Assembly: GCA_023389135.1 (NCBI GenBank)
Contig: JAEWEX010000529.1
Span: forward strand, 1-9,338
Direction: 5' to 3'
DNA from: Pseudomonadota bacterium
Lineage (GTDB): Bacteria; Pseudomonadota; Alphaproteobacteria; Rhizobiales; Methylopilaceae
Length of the DNA stretch: 9,338 bases
The position numbers and the translations under genes are program-made. A model generated the notes under the pieces. The model ran no database searches and was not told the origin of the DNA. It saw only the letters and a program-made list of their open reading frames with translations. Numbering within the stretch: position 1 is the stretch's first letter; every line of letters starts with the position of its first letter. Below are positions 1 through 8,500 of this stretch, piece after piece.

Positions 1-93
1 CGTCACCAGCGCCGCCAGAACGGCGGCGGCCGCCGCCAGCGCGCCGGCAGCGGCGGCCGCATGGCCGGTCCAGGCTGCACCGAGGCGTTCCAT
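1..93 (-). CDS. N-terminus of an unidentified Ala-rich, probably membrane-anchored protein (partial)
   Basis: The minus strand carries an ATG at 93 that stays open to the window edge, giving 31 codons. The peptide begins MERLGAAWTGH and continues as an almost pure Ala/Gly/Leu/Val run. That composition fits the start of a transmembrane helix or signal anchor. In-frame GTG codons at 120 and 129 are alternative starts that would add 9 or 12 residues; none of the three has a clear Shine-Dalgarno sequence. The gene is transcribed away from the REC-EAL gene, so the two share an upstream region. The product cannot be named from 31 residues. The reading could also be chance, since the region is extremely GC-rich, but an abundance of GCC/GCG/CTG codons is what a real gene in this genome would show. 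Confidence 0.4.
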   Translation of the reverse strand, partial: MERLGAAWTGHAAAAAGALAAAAAVLAALVT

Positions 94-280
94 GGCGCTT
101 CGAAGTCCCGTCTGATCCACGCTCGACACCCCGGGAACCGATGAAGGGGGTGCCAAGACACGACATTCGCATGACAGTGGCACGACAGCCTCGGGGCGCG
201 CCATCCGCCGCTGCACCGCGCCGTACCGGAAATCCGTGAACTGGATGGGGAATTATGTTCGGGTCAAAAGCAATCCTTAA

Positions 281-300
281 TCAGTTGCAGCGCAACCTGA
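281..300. repeat. Small hairpin (8-bp stem, one bulge) upstream of the REC-EAL gene
   Basis: TCAG-TTGC, a 3-nt loop AGC, then GCAA-C-CTGA form an 8-bp stem with a single bulged C. The inner part, GTTGC-AGC-GCAAC, is a perfect 5-bp inverted repeat. It ends about 40 nt before the chosen ATG of the REC-EAL gene. It could be an mRNA hairpin or a protein-binding dyad. The sequence alone does not show a function. Confidence 0.3.
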
Positions 301-340
301 GATCGAAAACACCCGCGTCAACCACAGCGCCAGCGGTGCC

Positions 341-1603
341 ATGTTCCAAGCGACGCTTCAGCAGATCGGCCAGTCCATCGGCATCGTCCAGCCCGCTGCC
401 AGCCGGCGGGTACGACCGCGTGCGGCGGAAAAGCCGGCCGCCGTGCCGCTGGACCAGGCGGCCGACATCTTCGTGGTCGAGGACGACCCGCTGGTGCGCG
501 AGACGGTGGTCGAGACGCTGCGCCGGCTCGGCCTGCATGCGGAGGCGTTCGGCGACCTGGCGGATCTGCAGCAGCGGGTCGAGGTGGCGCTGCCCCGGGT
601 GCTCGTGCTGGACCTCTCGCTGGGACGCACCGACGCCATCGACGTCATGCGGGTCGTCGAGCGCCACGGCTTCAAGGGCCACCTGGTGCTGATCAGCGGC
701 CATGACGAGCACATGCTGAACCAGGTGCAGAAGATCGGCATCAAACACGGCTTCCGCATGCTGCCCTTCATCCGCAAGCCGATGCATGCGCGCGACCTGG
801 AACGCGCCATGAAGGAGGCCGGCCTGCCGATCGGCGGCGCGCCGCTGCTGTGCGATGTGCGCGAGGCGCTGGACAAGGACTGGCTGGAGCTTTGGTACCA
901 GCCCAAGATCAACCTCTCGACGCTCAGGCTCTCGGGCGCGGAGGCGCTGATCCGGCTGCGGCATCCCGAGCACGGGGTGGTGTCGCCTGCGAGCTTCATC
1001 CCCTCCCCCGACAGCGAGGCGTTCAGGCGCATGACGGCGTTCGTCGTGGAGCGGGCGGCTCGCGACTGGATGGACCTCAACGCCGAAAAGGTCGGCACAC
1101 GCATCGCCATCAACGCGGCCATGACCTCGCTGCACGATCCCGAATTCCTGCCGCTGCTGCGCGAGGCGGCGCCGCGCGACCCGGCCTGGCCCGGGCTGGT
1201 GGTGGAGGTCACCGAGGACGACGTGGTGCGCAACATCGACTTCGCCTTCGAGATGGCGGTGCAGATGAAGCTCCACGGCATCGACCTCGCCATCGACGAT
1301 TTCGGCGCCGGATATTCCTCGCTGGCGCGTCTGCGGGAACTGCCGTTCTCGGAGATCAAGCTCGACCGCAGCTTCGTCCATGGCTGCGCCAGCGATCCCA
1401 AGCTGGAGGCCCTGTGCCGGGCCGGCGTGTCGCTGGCGCGCAGCTTCGAGACCTCGGTGGTGGCGGAGGGGATCGAGACCAGCGCCGACCTCAAGGCCCT
1501 GATCCGCATGGGCTGCGACATGGGCCAGGGCTACCTGTTCGCCAAGCCGATGCCCGTGGAGCAGTTCCGGGACGTGCTGAAGCGACGGGTCCGCGCGGCG
1601 TGA
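341..1603 (+). CDS. REC-EAL response regulator, predicted c-di-GMP phosphodiesterase
   Basis: A 420-residue cytoplasmic protein predicted to hydrolyse cyclic di-GMP under control of a phosphorylatable receiver domain. The REC domain (about 42-160) has the acidic pocket E47-D48-D49, acceptor D91 (VLVLDLSLG), S119 and K146 (RKP), so it should be competent for phosphorylation. The EAL domain (about 170-410) keeps the ExLxR motif at E201-L203-R205, N258, the VEVTED motif (289-293), D319-D320, loop 6 (DFGAGYSS, 320-327), K340, E376 in AEGIE and Q396 in GQGY. It is therefore probably an active enzyme and not a degenerate c-di-GMP sensor. There is no GGDEF domain. ATG341 is the only ordinary start in frame after the upstream stop at 278, but its Shine-Dalgarno match is poor. 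Residues 1-40 are a non-conserved leader. The hybrid kinase gene follows on the same strand and is the obvious candidate partner. The family call is firm; the partner and signal are inferred. Confidence 0.93.
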   Translation: MFQATLQQIGQSIGIVQPAASRRVRPRAAEKPAAVPLDQAADIFVVEDDPLVRETVVETLRRLGLHAEAFGDLADLQQRVEVALPRVLVLDLSLGRTDAIDVMRVVERHGFKGHLVLISGHDEHMLNQVQKIGIKHGFRMLPFIRKPMHARDLERAMKEAGLPIGGAPLLCDVREALDKDWLELWYQPKINLSTLRLSGAEALIRLRHPEHGVVSPASFIPSPDSEAFRRMTAFVVERAARDWMDLNAEKVGTRIAINAAMTSLHDPEFLPLLREAAPRDPAWPGLVVEVTEDDVVRNIDFAFEMAVQMKLHGIDLAIDDFGAGYSSLARLRELPFSEIKLDRSFVHGCASDPKLEALCRAGVSLARSFETSVVAEGIETSADLKALIRMGCDMGQGYLFAKPMPVEQFRDVLKRRVRAA

Positions 1604-1607
1604 TGCG

Positions 1608-1636
1608 ACATTAAAGAATGTTAGATTTCGCATAAT
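1608..1636 (+). promoter_or_regulatory. AT-rich patch with a perfect dyad and a -10-like hexamer, before the hybrid kinase gene
   Basis: Five bases after the REC-EAL stop codon lies ACATT-AAAG-AATGT (1608-1621), a perfect 5-bp inverted repeat. It is followed by CATAAT (1631-1636), which resembles a sigma-70 -10 box. No good -35 hexamer is present at 16-18 bp spacing. This is the most AT-rich stretch in this part of the window, inside the 128-nt gap before the kinase gene, so a promoter or operator is reasonable but unproven. A half-match to the alphaproteobacterial CtrA box (TTAA at 1611 with an imperfect second half) was considered and is not strong enough to name. Confidence 0.3.
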
Positions 1637-1731
1637 CCTGTTGCGGCGCAGTGAATGCGCGCCGAGAGTGACGGCCGTAGAAATTGCTCCGCGATCCCGG
1701 CCATGCCGCCCGCGCGTTTCCCCCGGTCGCC

Positions 1732-4700
1732 ATGTTCCGAACTTCCCGCACACCGAGGGTGGTCCTGCTGCTGGCGCCGGCCATCGCCGTGCTCGTGTTC
1801 GCGGTCTATGTGGGTTATGCGAGCTTCGTCGAATACCGGCGCAGCGTCTCGGACGCCTACGCGCGCGCGGAGACGGCCGCCCAGATCGTGGCGGGCTACG
1901 CCACGCAGGTGTTCGCCAATGTCGAGCAGACCCTGCAGGGCCTGTCCGCCGACGTCACCGCCGCCGACATCGGCGAGCCGGCGGCGCGCATACGCATCCA
2001 TGAGGCGCTCAGGGCGCGGCAGGCGTCGTCCTCCGCGACCTTCGCGTTCTTCATCGTGGATGCAGACGGGATGCTGAGGCACACCTCGCGCACGCTCACA
2101 CCGGCGCCGGCGGACTTCTCCGAGGCCGAGGAATTCCTGGCGTTCCGGAACGAACCGGACACAGAGCTGGTGTTCGCGGCGCCGCGGCTCGGCCGGGTCG
2201 GCTTCGCGTCCGGCGAATGGGTCGCCACGGTGGCGCGGCCGATCCGGGACGCAGCCGGGGCCTTTGCGGGCTATTTCGGCGTTTCCGTTTCCGTGCGGGA
2301 ACTGGGCGAGCTGTTCCAGTCCATCGACATAGGCCCGGGCGGGGTGATCGGCCTGATCCGCGACGACGGCCGCATGATGCTGCGCCGGCCCTACGACGAG
2401 GACATCCTGAGCCGGGGCCTGCCGGCGCAGGCGGTGCTCGCGGCATGGGAACGGCTCGGGCAGCGGGGCCGGTTCGACGCCCGGTTCCGCACCGACGGCG
2501 TCGAGCGGCTCGCGGCCATCGAGGCGCTGCCCAGGTTCGGGCTGATCGCCTATGCCGGCTTGCCGAAGAACGAGGTGGAGGCGTCCTGGCGCACGGCATC
2601 CATGTGGCTCGTGCTGCCCGGCGCCGCGCTCGCCATCCTGGCGCTGGCGATCGGCTATGCCGGGGTGCGTACGGTGGAGCGCGGCCGCGCGCGCGAGCAG
2701 GCGGTGTCGGCACGGCTGGAGCTGCTGGCCGTGCACAGCACCAGCCTCGCCAAGATCGCCGACATCGAGGCCCTGATGGCGGAGGTCGCCAAGGTCTCGC
2801 GCGAGCTGGTGCCTGCGCACCAGTCGGTCGCCAGCCGCACCGCCGGCGACGATTTCGCCCAGGTCATCGCCAATGTCTCTCTCAGCGAGAAATACGCCGC
2901 CTGGCGGGACTATGCGGCCCCGCCGGACGGGTCGGGCATCTACGCCATCGTCTGCCGCGAGAACCGCGCCATGCGGCTGACGCAAGCCGAGCTGGAGGCT
3001 CATCCCGCCTGGCGCGGCTTCGGCGACGCGCGGGGCGACCACCCGCCCATGAATGGCTGGCTCGCCGTGCCCATGGTCGCCCAGGGCGGCCGCAATCTCG
3101 GGCTGATCCAGCTTTCGGACCGGACCGAGGGCGATTTCGATCGCGACGACGAGGCGATCATCGTCCAGCTCGCCCAGCTCGTCGCAGCGCTGGTGGAGGC
3201 CGTGGAGGCGCGCGACGAGATCGAGCAGGCGCTGGCGCAGTCCCGCGAGGCGCGCGGCGCCGCCGAGCGCGCCACGGTAGCCGCCCGCGTCGCCATGGCG
3301 CGCGCCGAGGAGGCCCAGCGCGACGAGCACGAGGAACGGGCCCGGATCGAGAACATCCTGACCTCGATGCCGGACGGCTTCGCCTCGCTCGACCGCGACT
3401 GGCGCTTCACCTACCTCAACCCGGCGGCCGTCCGGCTGGTCGCCCCGCGCAATCTCGACTATCGCGACATGATGGGCGGCAACATCTGGGAGATATTCCC
3501 GGGCCTCGTCGGCACCATCGCCGAGGAGAGCTACCGCCGCGTGATGAGCGAGCGGCAGCCCGACCGCTTCCGCTTCCACGCCAAGATGATCGGCCAGTGG
3601 GTCGATGTCACCGCATTTCCGTCCCAAGATGGAATCTCGATCTTCCTGCGGCCGGTCACCGACCTGGTGGAGACCGAGGAGCGGCTGCGGCAGGCGCAGA
3701 AGATGGAGGCCGTGGGCCAGCTCACCGGCGGCGTCGCCCACGATTTCAACAACCTGCTCACCGTCATCATCGGCAATGGCGAGATCCTCGCCGGCACGCT
3801 GGCCGACAAGCCGCGCGAGCAGCGGCTGTCCAGCCTCATCCTGTCGGCCGCCGAGCGCGGCGCCGACCTCACCCAGCGGCTGCTGGCCTTCTCCCGCCGC
3901 CAGCCGCTGGATCCGCGCGCCACGGACATCGGCGGCCTGCTGGGCGACGTGGAGAGCCTGCTCCAGCGGACGCTGGGCGAGGCGGTCGACCTGCGCACCG
4001 TGGTCACGCCGGACCTGTGGCCGGCGCAGATCGACCCCAACCAGCTCGAGAACGCCATCATCAACCTCGCCATCAACGGCCGCGACGCGATGCCCGACGG
4101 CGGGCGACTGACCATCGAGACCGCCAACGTCGTCATCGACCGCAGCTATGCCGAGGGCCATCTGGAGGTGAAGCCCGGCCGCTACGTGCTGATCGCGGTC
4201 AGCGACACCGGCAGCGGCATGGCGCCCGAGGTGCTGGAGCGCGCCTTCGAGCCGTTCTTCACCACCAAGGAGACCGGCCGCGGATCGGGCCTCGGGCTCA
4301 GCATGATCTATGGCTTCGTCAAGCAGTCCGGCGGCCACATCAAGCTCTACAGCGAGGTCGGCCACGGCACCACCGTCAAGCTCTACCTGCCGCGCGCGGC
4401 GGCCGAGCCAGATGTCGAGATCGCCTTCGTCGGCGACGGGCCGCTGTCGGGCAACGAGCGGGTGCTGGTGGTGGAGGACGATCCGGGCGTGCGCGGCTTC
4501 GTCGTCGAGACGCTGGAGGCCAATGGCTACCGCGTGGCGGCGGAGAGCACGGGCGTCGCGGCGCTGGCGCGGCTGGAGCGCGACAACGCCTTCGACCTGC
4601 TGTTCACCGACGTGGTGCTGCCCGGCGGCGTCAACGGCCGCCAGCTCTCCGACCGGGCCGCGGTCCTCAAGCCCGGTCTCAAGGTGCTGTTCACCTCGGG

Positions 4701-4818
4701 CTACACCGAGAACGCCATCATCCACCACGGCAGGCTGGACGCCGGCGTCCAGCTCCTGAGCAAGCCGTTCCGGGCGCTGGACCTGCTGCTCAAGCTGCGG
4801 CGCGTGATCGAGGGCTGA
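1732..4818 (+). CDS. Membrane-bound hybrid sensor histidine kinase (Cache-GAF-PAS-HisKA-HATPase-REC)
   Basis: A 1028-residue inner-membrane hybrid kinase. From the chosen ATG: TM1 (about 10-30); an extracytoplasmic region (31-290) with two PAS-like strand patterns (AFFIVDADG, IGLIRDDG), resembling a double Cache ligand sensor; TM2 (291-312); a GAF-like region (about 330-500); an Ala/Glu/Arg-rich coiled coil (about 500-540); PAS (about 542-650); HisKA with H670 in HDFNNLL; HATPase with N782 in the N box, D825 in DTGSGM, the FEPFFTTK segment and a GRGSGLGLSM loop; and a C-terminal REC with E915-D916-D917, acceptor D960, S989 and K1011. All catalytic residues are present, so autophosphorylation and internal phosphotransfer are expected. 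An in-frame TTG at 1684 would add 16 residues; ATG1732 is preferred because it gives a short basic N-terminus directly before TM1. Neither start has a good ribosome binding site. It lies downstream of the REC-EAL gene and converges on ghrA. The ligand is unknown. Confidence 0.93.
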   Translation: MFRTSRTPRVVLLLAPAIAVLVFAVYVGYASFVEYRRSVSDAYARAETAAQIVAGYATQVFANVEQTLQGLSADVTAADIGEPAARIRIHEALRARQASSSATFAFFIVDADGMLRHTSRTLTPAPADFSEAEEFLAFRNEPDTELVFAAPRLGRVGFASGEWVATVARPIRDAAGAFAGYFGVSVSVRELGELFQSIDIGPGGVIGLIRDDGRMMLRRPYDEDILSRGLPAQAVLAAWERLGQRGRFDARFRTDGVERLAAIEALPRFGLIAYAGLPKNEVEASWRTASMWLVLPGAALAILALAIGYAGVRTVERGRAREQAVSARLELLAVHSTSLAKIADIEALMAEVAKVSRELVPAHQSVASRTAGDDFAQVIANVSLSEKYAAWRDYAAPPDGSGIYAIVCRENRAMRLTQAELEAHPAWRGFGDARGDHPPMNGWLAVPMVAQGGRNLGLIQLSDRTEGDFDRDDEAIIVQLAQLVAALVEAVEARDEIEQALAQSREARGAAERATVAARVAMARAEEAQRDEHEERARIENILTSMPDGFASLDRDWRFTYLNPAAVRLVAPRNLDYRDMMGGNIWEIFPGLVGTIAEESYRRVMSERQPDRFRFHAKMIGQWVDVTAFPSQDGISIFLRPVTDLVETEERLRQAQKMEAVGQLTGGVAHDFNNLLTVIIGNGEILAGTLADKPREQRLSSLILSAAERGADLTQRLLAFSRRQPLDPRATDIGGLLGDVESLLQRTLGEAVDLRTVVTPDLWPAQIDPNQLENAIINLAINGRDAMPDGGRLTIETANVVIDRSYAEGHLEVKPGRYVLIAVSDTGSGMAPEVLERAFEPFFTTKETGRGSGLGLSMIYGFVKQSGGHIKLYSEVGHGTTVKLYLPRAAAEPDVEIAFVGDGPLSGNERVLVVEDDPGVRGFVVETLEANGYRVAAESTGVAALARLERDNAFDLLFTDVVLPGGVNGRQLSDRAAVLKPGLKVLFTSGYTENAIIHHGRLDAGVQLLSKPFRALDLLLKLRRVIEG

Positions 4819-4836
4819 GCCGGATCAGTAACCGGC
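4819..4836. terminator. Weak inverted repeat at the convergent gene junction
   Basis: GCCGG (4819-4823), an 8-nt loop and CCGGC (4832-4836) form a 5-bp GC stem across the 6-nt space between the kinase stop (4816-4818) and the ghrA stop (4825-4827). It could act on transcripts from both sides. It has no T-tract on either strand and is short, so it is a poor intrinsic terminator. Termination may instead rely on Rho, or the two mRNAs may overlap at their 3' ends. Confidence 0.2.
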
Positions 4837-5769
4837 CGTGCGGTCGACCAGGTTGCGCAGCGGCCGCCCGGCCTCGCGCTCGACGATCTGGCCGACGATG
4901 TAGCGCGAGATCGCGTCGGGATCGCTGACGGCGGCGTTGTGCGGCGTGATGGTGATCCTGGGATGGGCCCACAGCGGGCTCGACGCCGGCAGCGGCTCGG
5001 TCTCGAACACATCCAGCGAAGCCGCCGCCAGCGAGCCTTCGTCGAGCGCCGCGAGGATGTCGGCCTCCACCTGGAGGCCGCCGCGCCCGGGATTGAGCAG
5101 CACAGGGCCGCCCAGCCTGCCGCCCTGTGCGAGCCGGCGGAACAGCCCGATGTTGAGGATGCCGCGGGTCGCGGCGGTCAGCGGCACCAGCGCCACCAGG
5201 ATGTCGGTGCGGGCGAGGAACGGTCCGAGGCCCTGCGCGCCATGGAACGACGGCGCGGCCTCGCCCGGCTTCTCCGAGCGGCTCCAGCCGGCCACCTGGA
5301 AGCCCATCACGGCGAGCTTCGCCATGGCGTCGCGGCCGAGCACGCCGGTCCCCATGACGCCCACCCTCACATCGCGGGCGGAGGGGTGGTAGGCGCCCTC
5401 GTCCCACCGCGCGCGCCGCTGGCGGTCGATCAGCCGCGGCATGGCGCGCAGGTGGAACAGCGCGTGCAGCACGACCCATTCCGACATGCGGGCGGTGAGG
5501 TCGGGATCCACCACCCGCACCAATGGCACGTCCGGCAGGGTCGGATCGTTGATGACGTGGTCGACGCCCGCGCCCAGCGAGAAGATCGCCTTGAGGCGCG
5601 GCAGCGACGCCAGCAGCCCGGGGCGCGGCTTCCAGACCAGCGCGTATTCCACGTCGGCCGGGTCGAACGCGTCGCCCGCCAGAACCACGGGCCGGCCCGG
5701 CAGCAGCGCCGCCAGCCGGTCCCGCCATGGCTCAGCGCTCCAGCCGTCGATCGCCACCAGCATGGTCAT
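4825..5769 (-). CDS. ghrA: Glyoxylate/hydroxypyruvate reductase A (D-2-hydroxyacid dehydrogenase)
   Basis: A 314-residue cytosolic dehydrogenase of the D-2-hydroxyacid family, close in length to E. coli GhrA (about 312). It is predicted to reduce glyoxylate to glycolate and hydroxypyruvate to glycerate with NADPH. The nucleotide-binding motif is G140-T-G142-V-L-G145, followed by W162-S163-R164; an Arg after the second Rossmann strand is typical of NADP-preferring members. The catalytic triad is R229 (NPGRGG), E258 (FETEPLP) and H277 (PHNAA). The motif LGAGVDH (65-71) in the substrate domain is also typical. The ATG at 5769 is taken as start; a second in-frame ATG two codons in is equally possible, and a GGGA lies about 12 nt upstream. 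It is the last gene of the minus-strand run, 31 nt after the Nudix gene, and ends 6 nt from the convergent kinase gene. The family is secure; the exact substrate is inferred from similarity to GhrA and was not tested. Confidence 0.85.
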   Translation of the reverse strand: MTMLVAIDGWSAEPWRDRLAALLPGRPVVLAGDAFDPADVEYALVWKPRPGLLASLPRLKAIFSLGAGVDHVINDPTLPDVPLVRVVDPDLTARMSEWVVLHALFHLRAMPRLIDRQRRARWDEGAYHPSARDVRVGVMGTGVLGRDAMAKLAVMGFQVAGWSRSEKPGEAAPSFHGAQGLGPFLARTDILVALVPLTAATRGILNIGLFRRLAQGGRLGGPVLLNPGRGGLQVEADILAALDEGSLAAASLDVFETEPLPASSPLWAHPRITITPHNAAVSDPDAISRYIVGQIVEREAGRPLRNLVDRTAGY

Positions 5770-5800
5770 GGTCGAATGGTCCCGTTCCCGTTCAGATCAA

Positions 5801-6412
5801 TCACTCCGCCGCCAACAGGCCCGCCATGCGGTCGCCATGCCGCGCGACCCATCCCAGCGCGGCGATCGCGATGCCGTTGTGGACGGTTCCGGCGTCCAGC
5901 GCGGCAACGGCTGCCTCGCGGTCCACCGCGAACGGCTCCGTGGTCTCGCCTTCCTCGGCAATTCCGGCCCGGCCGGGCGCGGCGCGGGCGTCGACCCGAC
6001 CGAGGAACACCGTCACCTCCTCGTCCGAATATCCCGGGGTGGTGAGGTAGCTGAACAGCGGCGTCAGGGCCTCGACCTCCAGGCCGATCTCCTCGCGGCA
6101 CTCGCGGCGGGCGGCGTCGATCACCTCCTCGCCCGTCTCGACACGGCCCGCGACCACCTCCACCAGCATGCCGCGGCCGTTGGCGAGATGGGCGGCGAGA
6201 CGGAACTGGCGCAGCATGACGATGGCGTCGAGGGCGGGATCGTAGGCGATGACCGCGGCGACCTTGCCGGCGCGCACCACGTCGCGCCGCTGCACCGCGC
6301 CCCCCGGCGGCACGAAGCGCACCGTCTCCACCGGCCGGCGGCCGGCATGGGCGTGCAGCACCTCGATGATCTCGGGACGCGCGACGCCGTCCACGGGCAC
6401 GCCGGAGCGCAT
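5801..6412 (-). CDS. NudF-like Nudix hydrolase (probable ADP-ribose pyrophosphatase)
   Basis: A 203-residue Nudix hydrolase predicted to split ADP-ribose, or a related nucleoside diphosphate sugar, into AMP and a sugar phosphate, using Mg2+ in the cytosol. The Nudix box at 89-111 matches GX5EX7REUXEEXGU fully, with metal-binding E104, E107 and E108. The preceding LVEVVAG (83-89), the TTPGYSDE segment about 16 residues after the box, and the helix near the C-terminus (IAIAALGWVARH) follow the layout of E. coli NudF (about 209 residues), which supports ADP-ribose over other substrates. A GDP-mannose pyrophosphatase of the NudK type is the main alternative. Its ATG lies only 2 nt after the yejF stop codon, so translation is probably coupled to yejF. 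A role in recycling ADP-ribose is known for the family; why it travels with a peptide transporter is not clear. Confidence 0.85.
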   Translation of the reverse strand: MRSGVPVDGVARPEIIEVLHAHAGRRPVETVRFVPPGGAVQRRDVVRAGKVAAVIAYDPALDAIVMLRQFRLAAHLANGRGMLVEVVAGRVETGEEVIDAARRECREEIGLEVEALTPLFSYLTTPGYSDEEVTVFLGRVDARAAPGRAGIAEEGETTEPFAVDREAAVAALDAGTVHNGIAIAALGWVARHGDRMAGLLAAE

Positions 6413-6414
6413 GG

Positions 6415-8049
<1,635 letters not shown>

Positions 8050-8050
8050 G

Positions 8051-8500
8051 TCAGGTCCGCAATCCGGGAGCATCCAGCGGCAGCCATGACGGCCTGGCGC
8101 CAAGCTTGCTGCCCAGTCGCCGGTCATTGCTGACGAAGCGGTCGCATCCAGCGATGTTTGCCGTCGCGAGGTGAATGGCGTCAGCCAACCTCAAGTCAAG
8201 GGTTGCACGCAATCGAGCCGCCTCGATCAAGACGTCACGATCGACCGGCCCGATCCGCAGCGCGACCTCGCTATCAAAAAGCATCGTGTAGCGACTGACC
8301 AGGCCGTCCGCACCTGCCGCGAATGGCTTCACGAGCACTTCGGCCAGCGACAGGCGGGATGTCACGGCGGCGATCCGGCCCTCATCAATGGCCTCGAACA
8401 ATTCGCGCAACAGCCCGGTCCAGCCGGACCCTTCCTCGATCGCGAAGATCAGGATGTTGCTGTCGAGATACAGTGTCTCGCCAAGGTGGGCGTTCCACAT
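8051..8500 (-). CDS. vapC: PIN-domain toxin of the VapC type (putative ribonuclease)
   Basis: A 149-residue PIN-domain protein, predicted to be a Mg2+-dependent RNase that acts as the toxin of a type II toxin-antitoxin pair. The acidic active site is present: D13 in YLDSNI, E54 in SLAEVL, D107 in LADAIHLATA and D126 in FVSNDRRL. Length and motif spacing fit VapC toxins. The ATG at 8500 overlaps the antitoxin stop codon by one base (TGATG) and has no Shine-Dalgarno sequence, the usual sign of translational coupling to the antitoxin. The open frame extends upstream to 8749, but that part is the antitoxin read in another frame. Base composition differs from its neighbours: 8221-8340 is about 60-63% G+C by hand count, against 73% for 6481-6540 in yejF, which suggests acquisition by transfer. 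The RNA target cannot be told from sequence. The general family is clear; toxicity is inferred. Confidence 0.85.
   Translation of the reverse strand: MWNAHLGETLYLDSNILIFAIEEGSGWTGLLRELFEAIDEGRIAAVTSRLSLAEVLVKPFAAGADGLVSRYTMLFDSEVALRIGPVDRDVLIEAARLRATLDLRLADAIHLATANIAGCDRFVSNDRRLGSKLGARPSWLPLDAPGLRT

Noticed and set aside
1..60. A CGG/GCC-rich simple repeat near the left edge
   Set aside because: It reads as Ala codons in a minus-strand reading frame with irregular units, so it is better explained as an Ala-rich helix than as a repeat array.
134..250. A general stress (EcfG-type) promoter beginning GGAAC at 134 or GGAAA at 228
   Set aside because: No CGTT-like -10 element occurs 16-17 bp downstream of either.
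1611..1625. A CtrA-type binding site (TTAA-N7-TTAA)
   Set aside because: Only the first half-site matches; with 7-nt spacing the second half reads TAGA.
281..1753. A 490-codon minus-strand frame opposite the REC-EAL gene
   Set aside because: Composition is that of an antisense shadow (His/Asp/Arg/Gln-rich); the sense frame encodes an intact REC-EAL protein.
1621..4728. A 1035-codon open frame on the minus strand opposite the hybrid kinase
   Set aside because: Its translation is rich in His, Arg, Gly, Asp and Leu with no domain pattern. It is the mirror of a GC-rich coding frame. The plus-strand frame has complete kinase motifs.
2217..4928. A 903-codon plus-strand frame inside the kinase gene, shifted by one or two bases
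   Set aside because: An Arg/Gly/Ala/Pro-rich shadow frame without motifs, caused by the lack of stop codons in GC-rich DNA.
8050..8127. A 26-residue N-terminal extension of YejF starting at 8127
   Set aside because: It overlaps the C-terminal coding region of the toxin and does not resemble ABC ATPases, which start just before the LLSVRDLSV strand.
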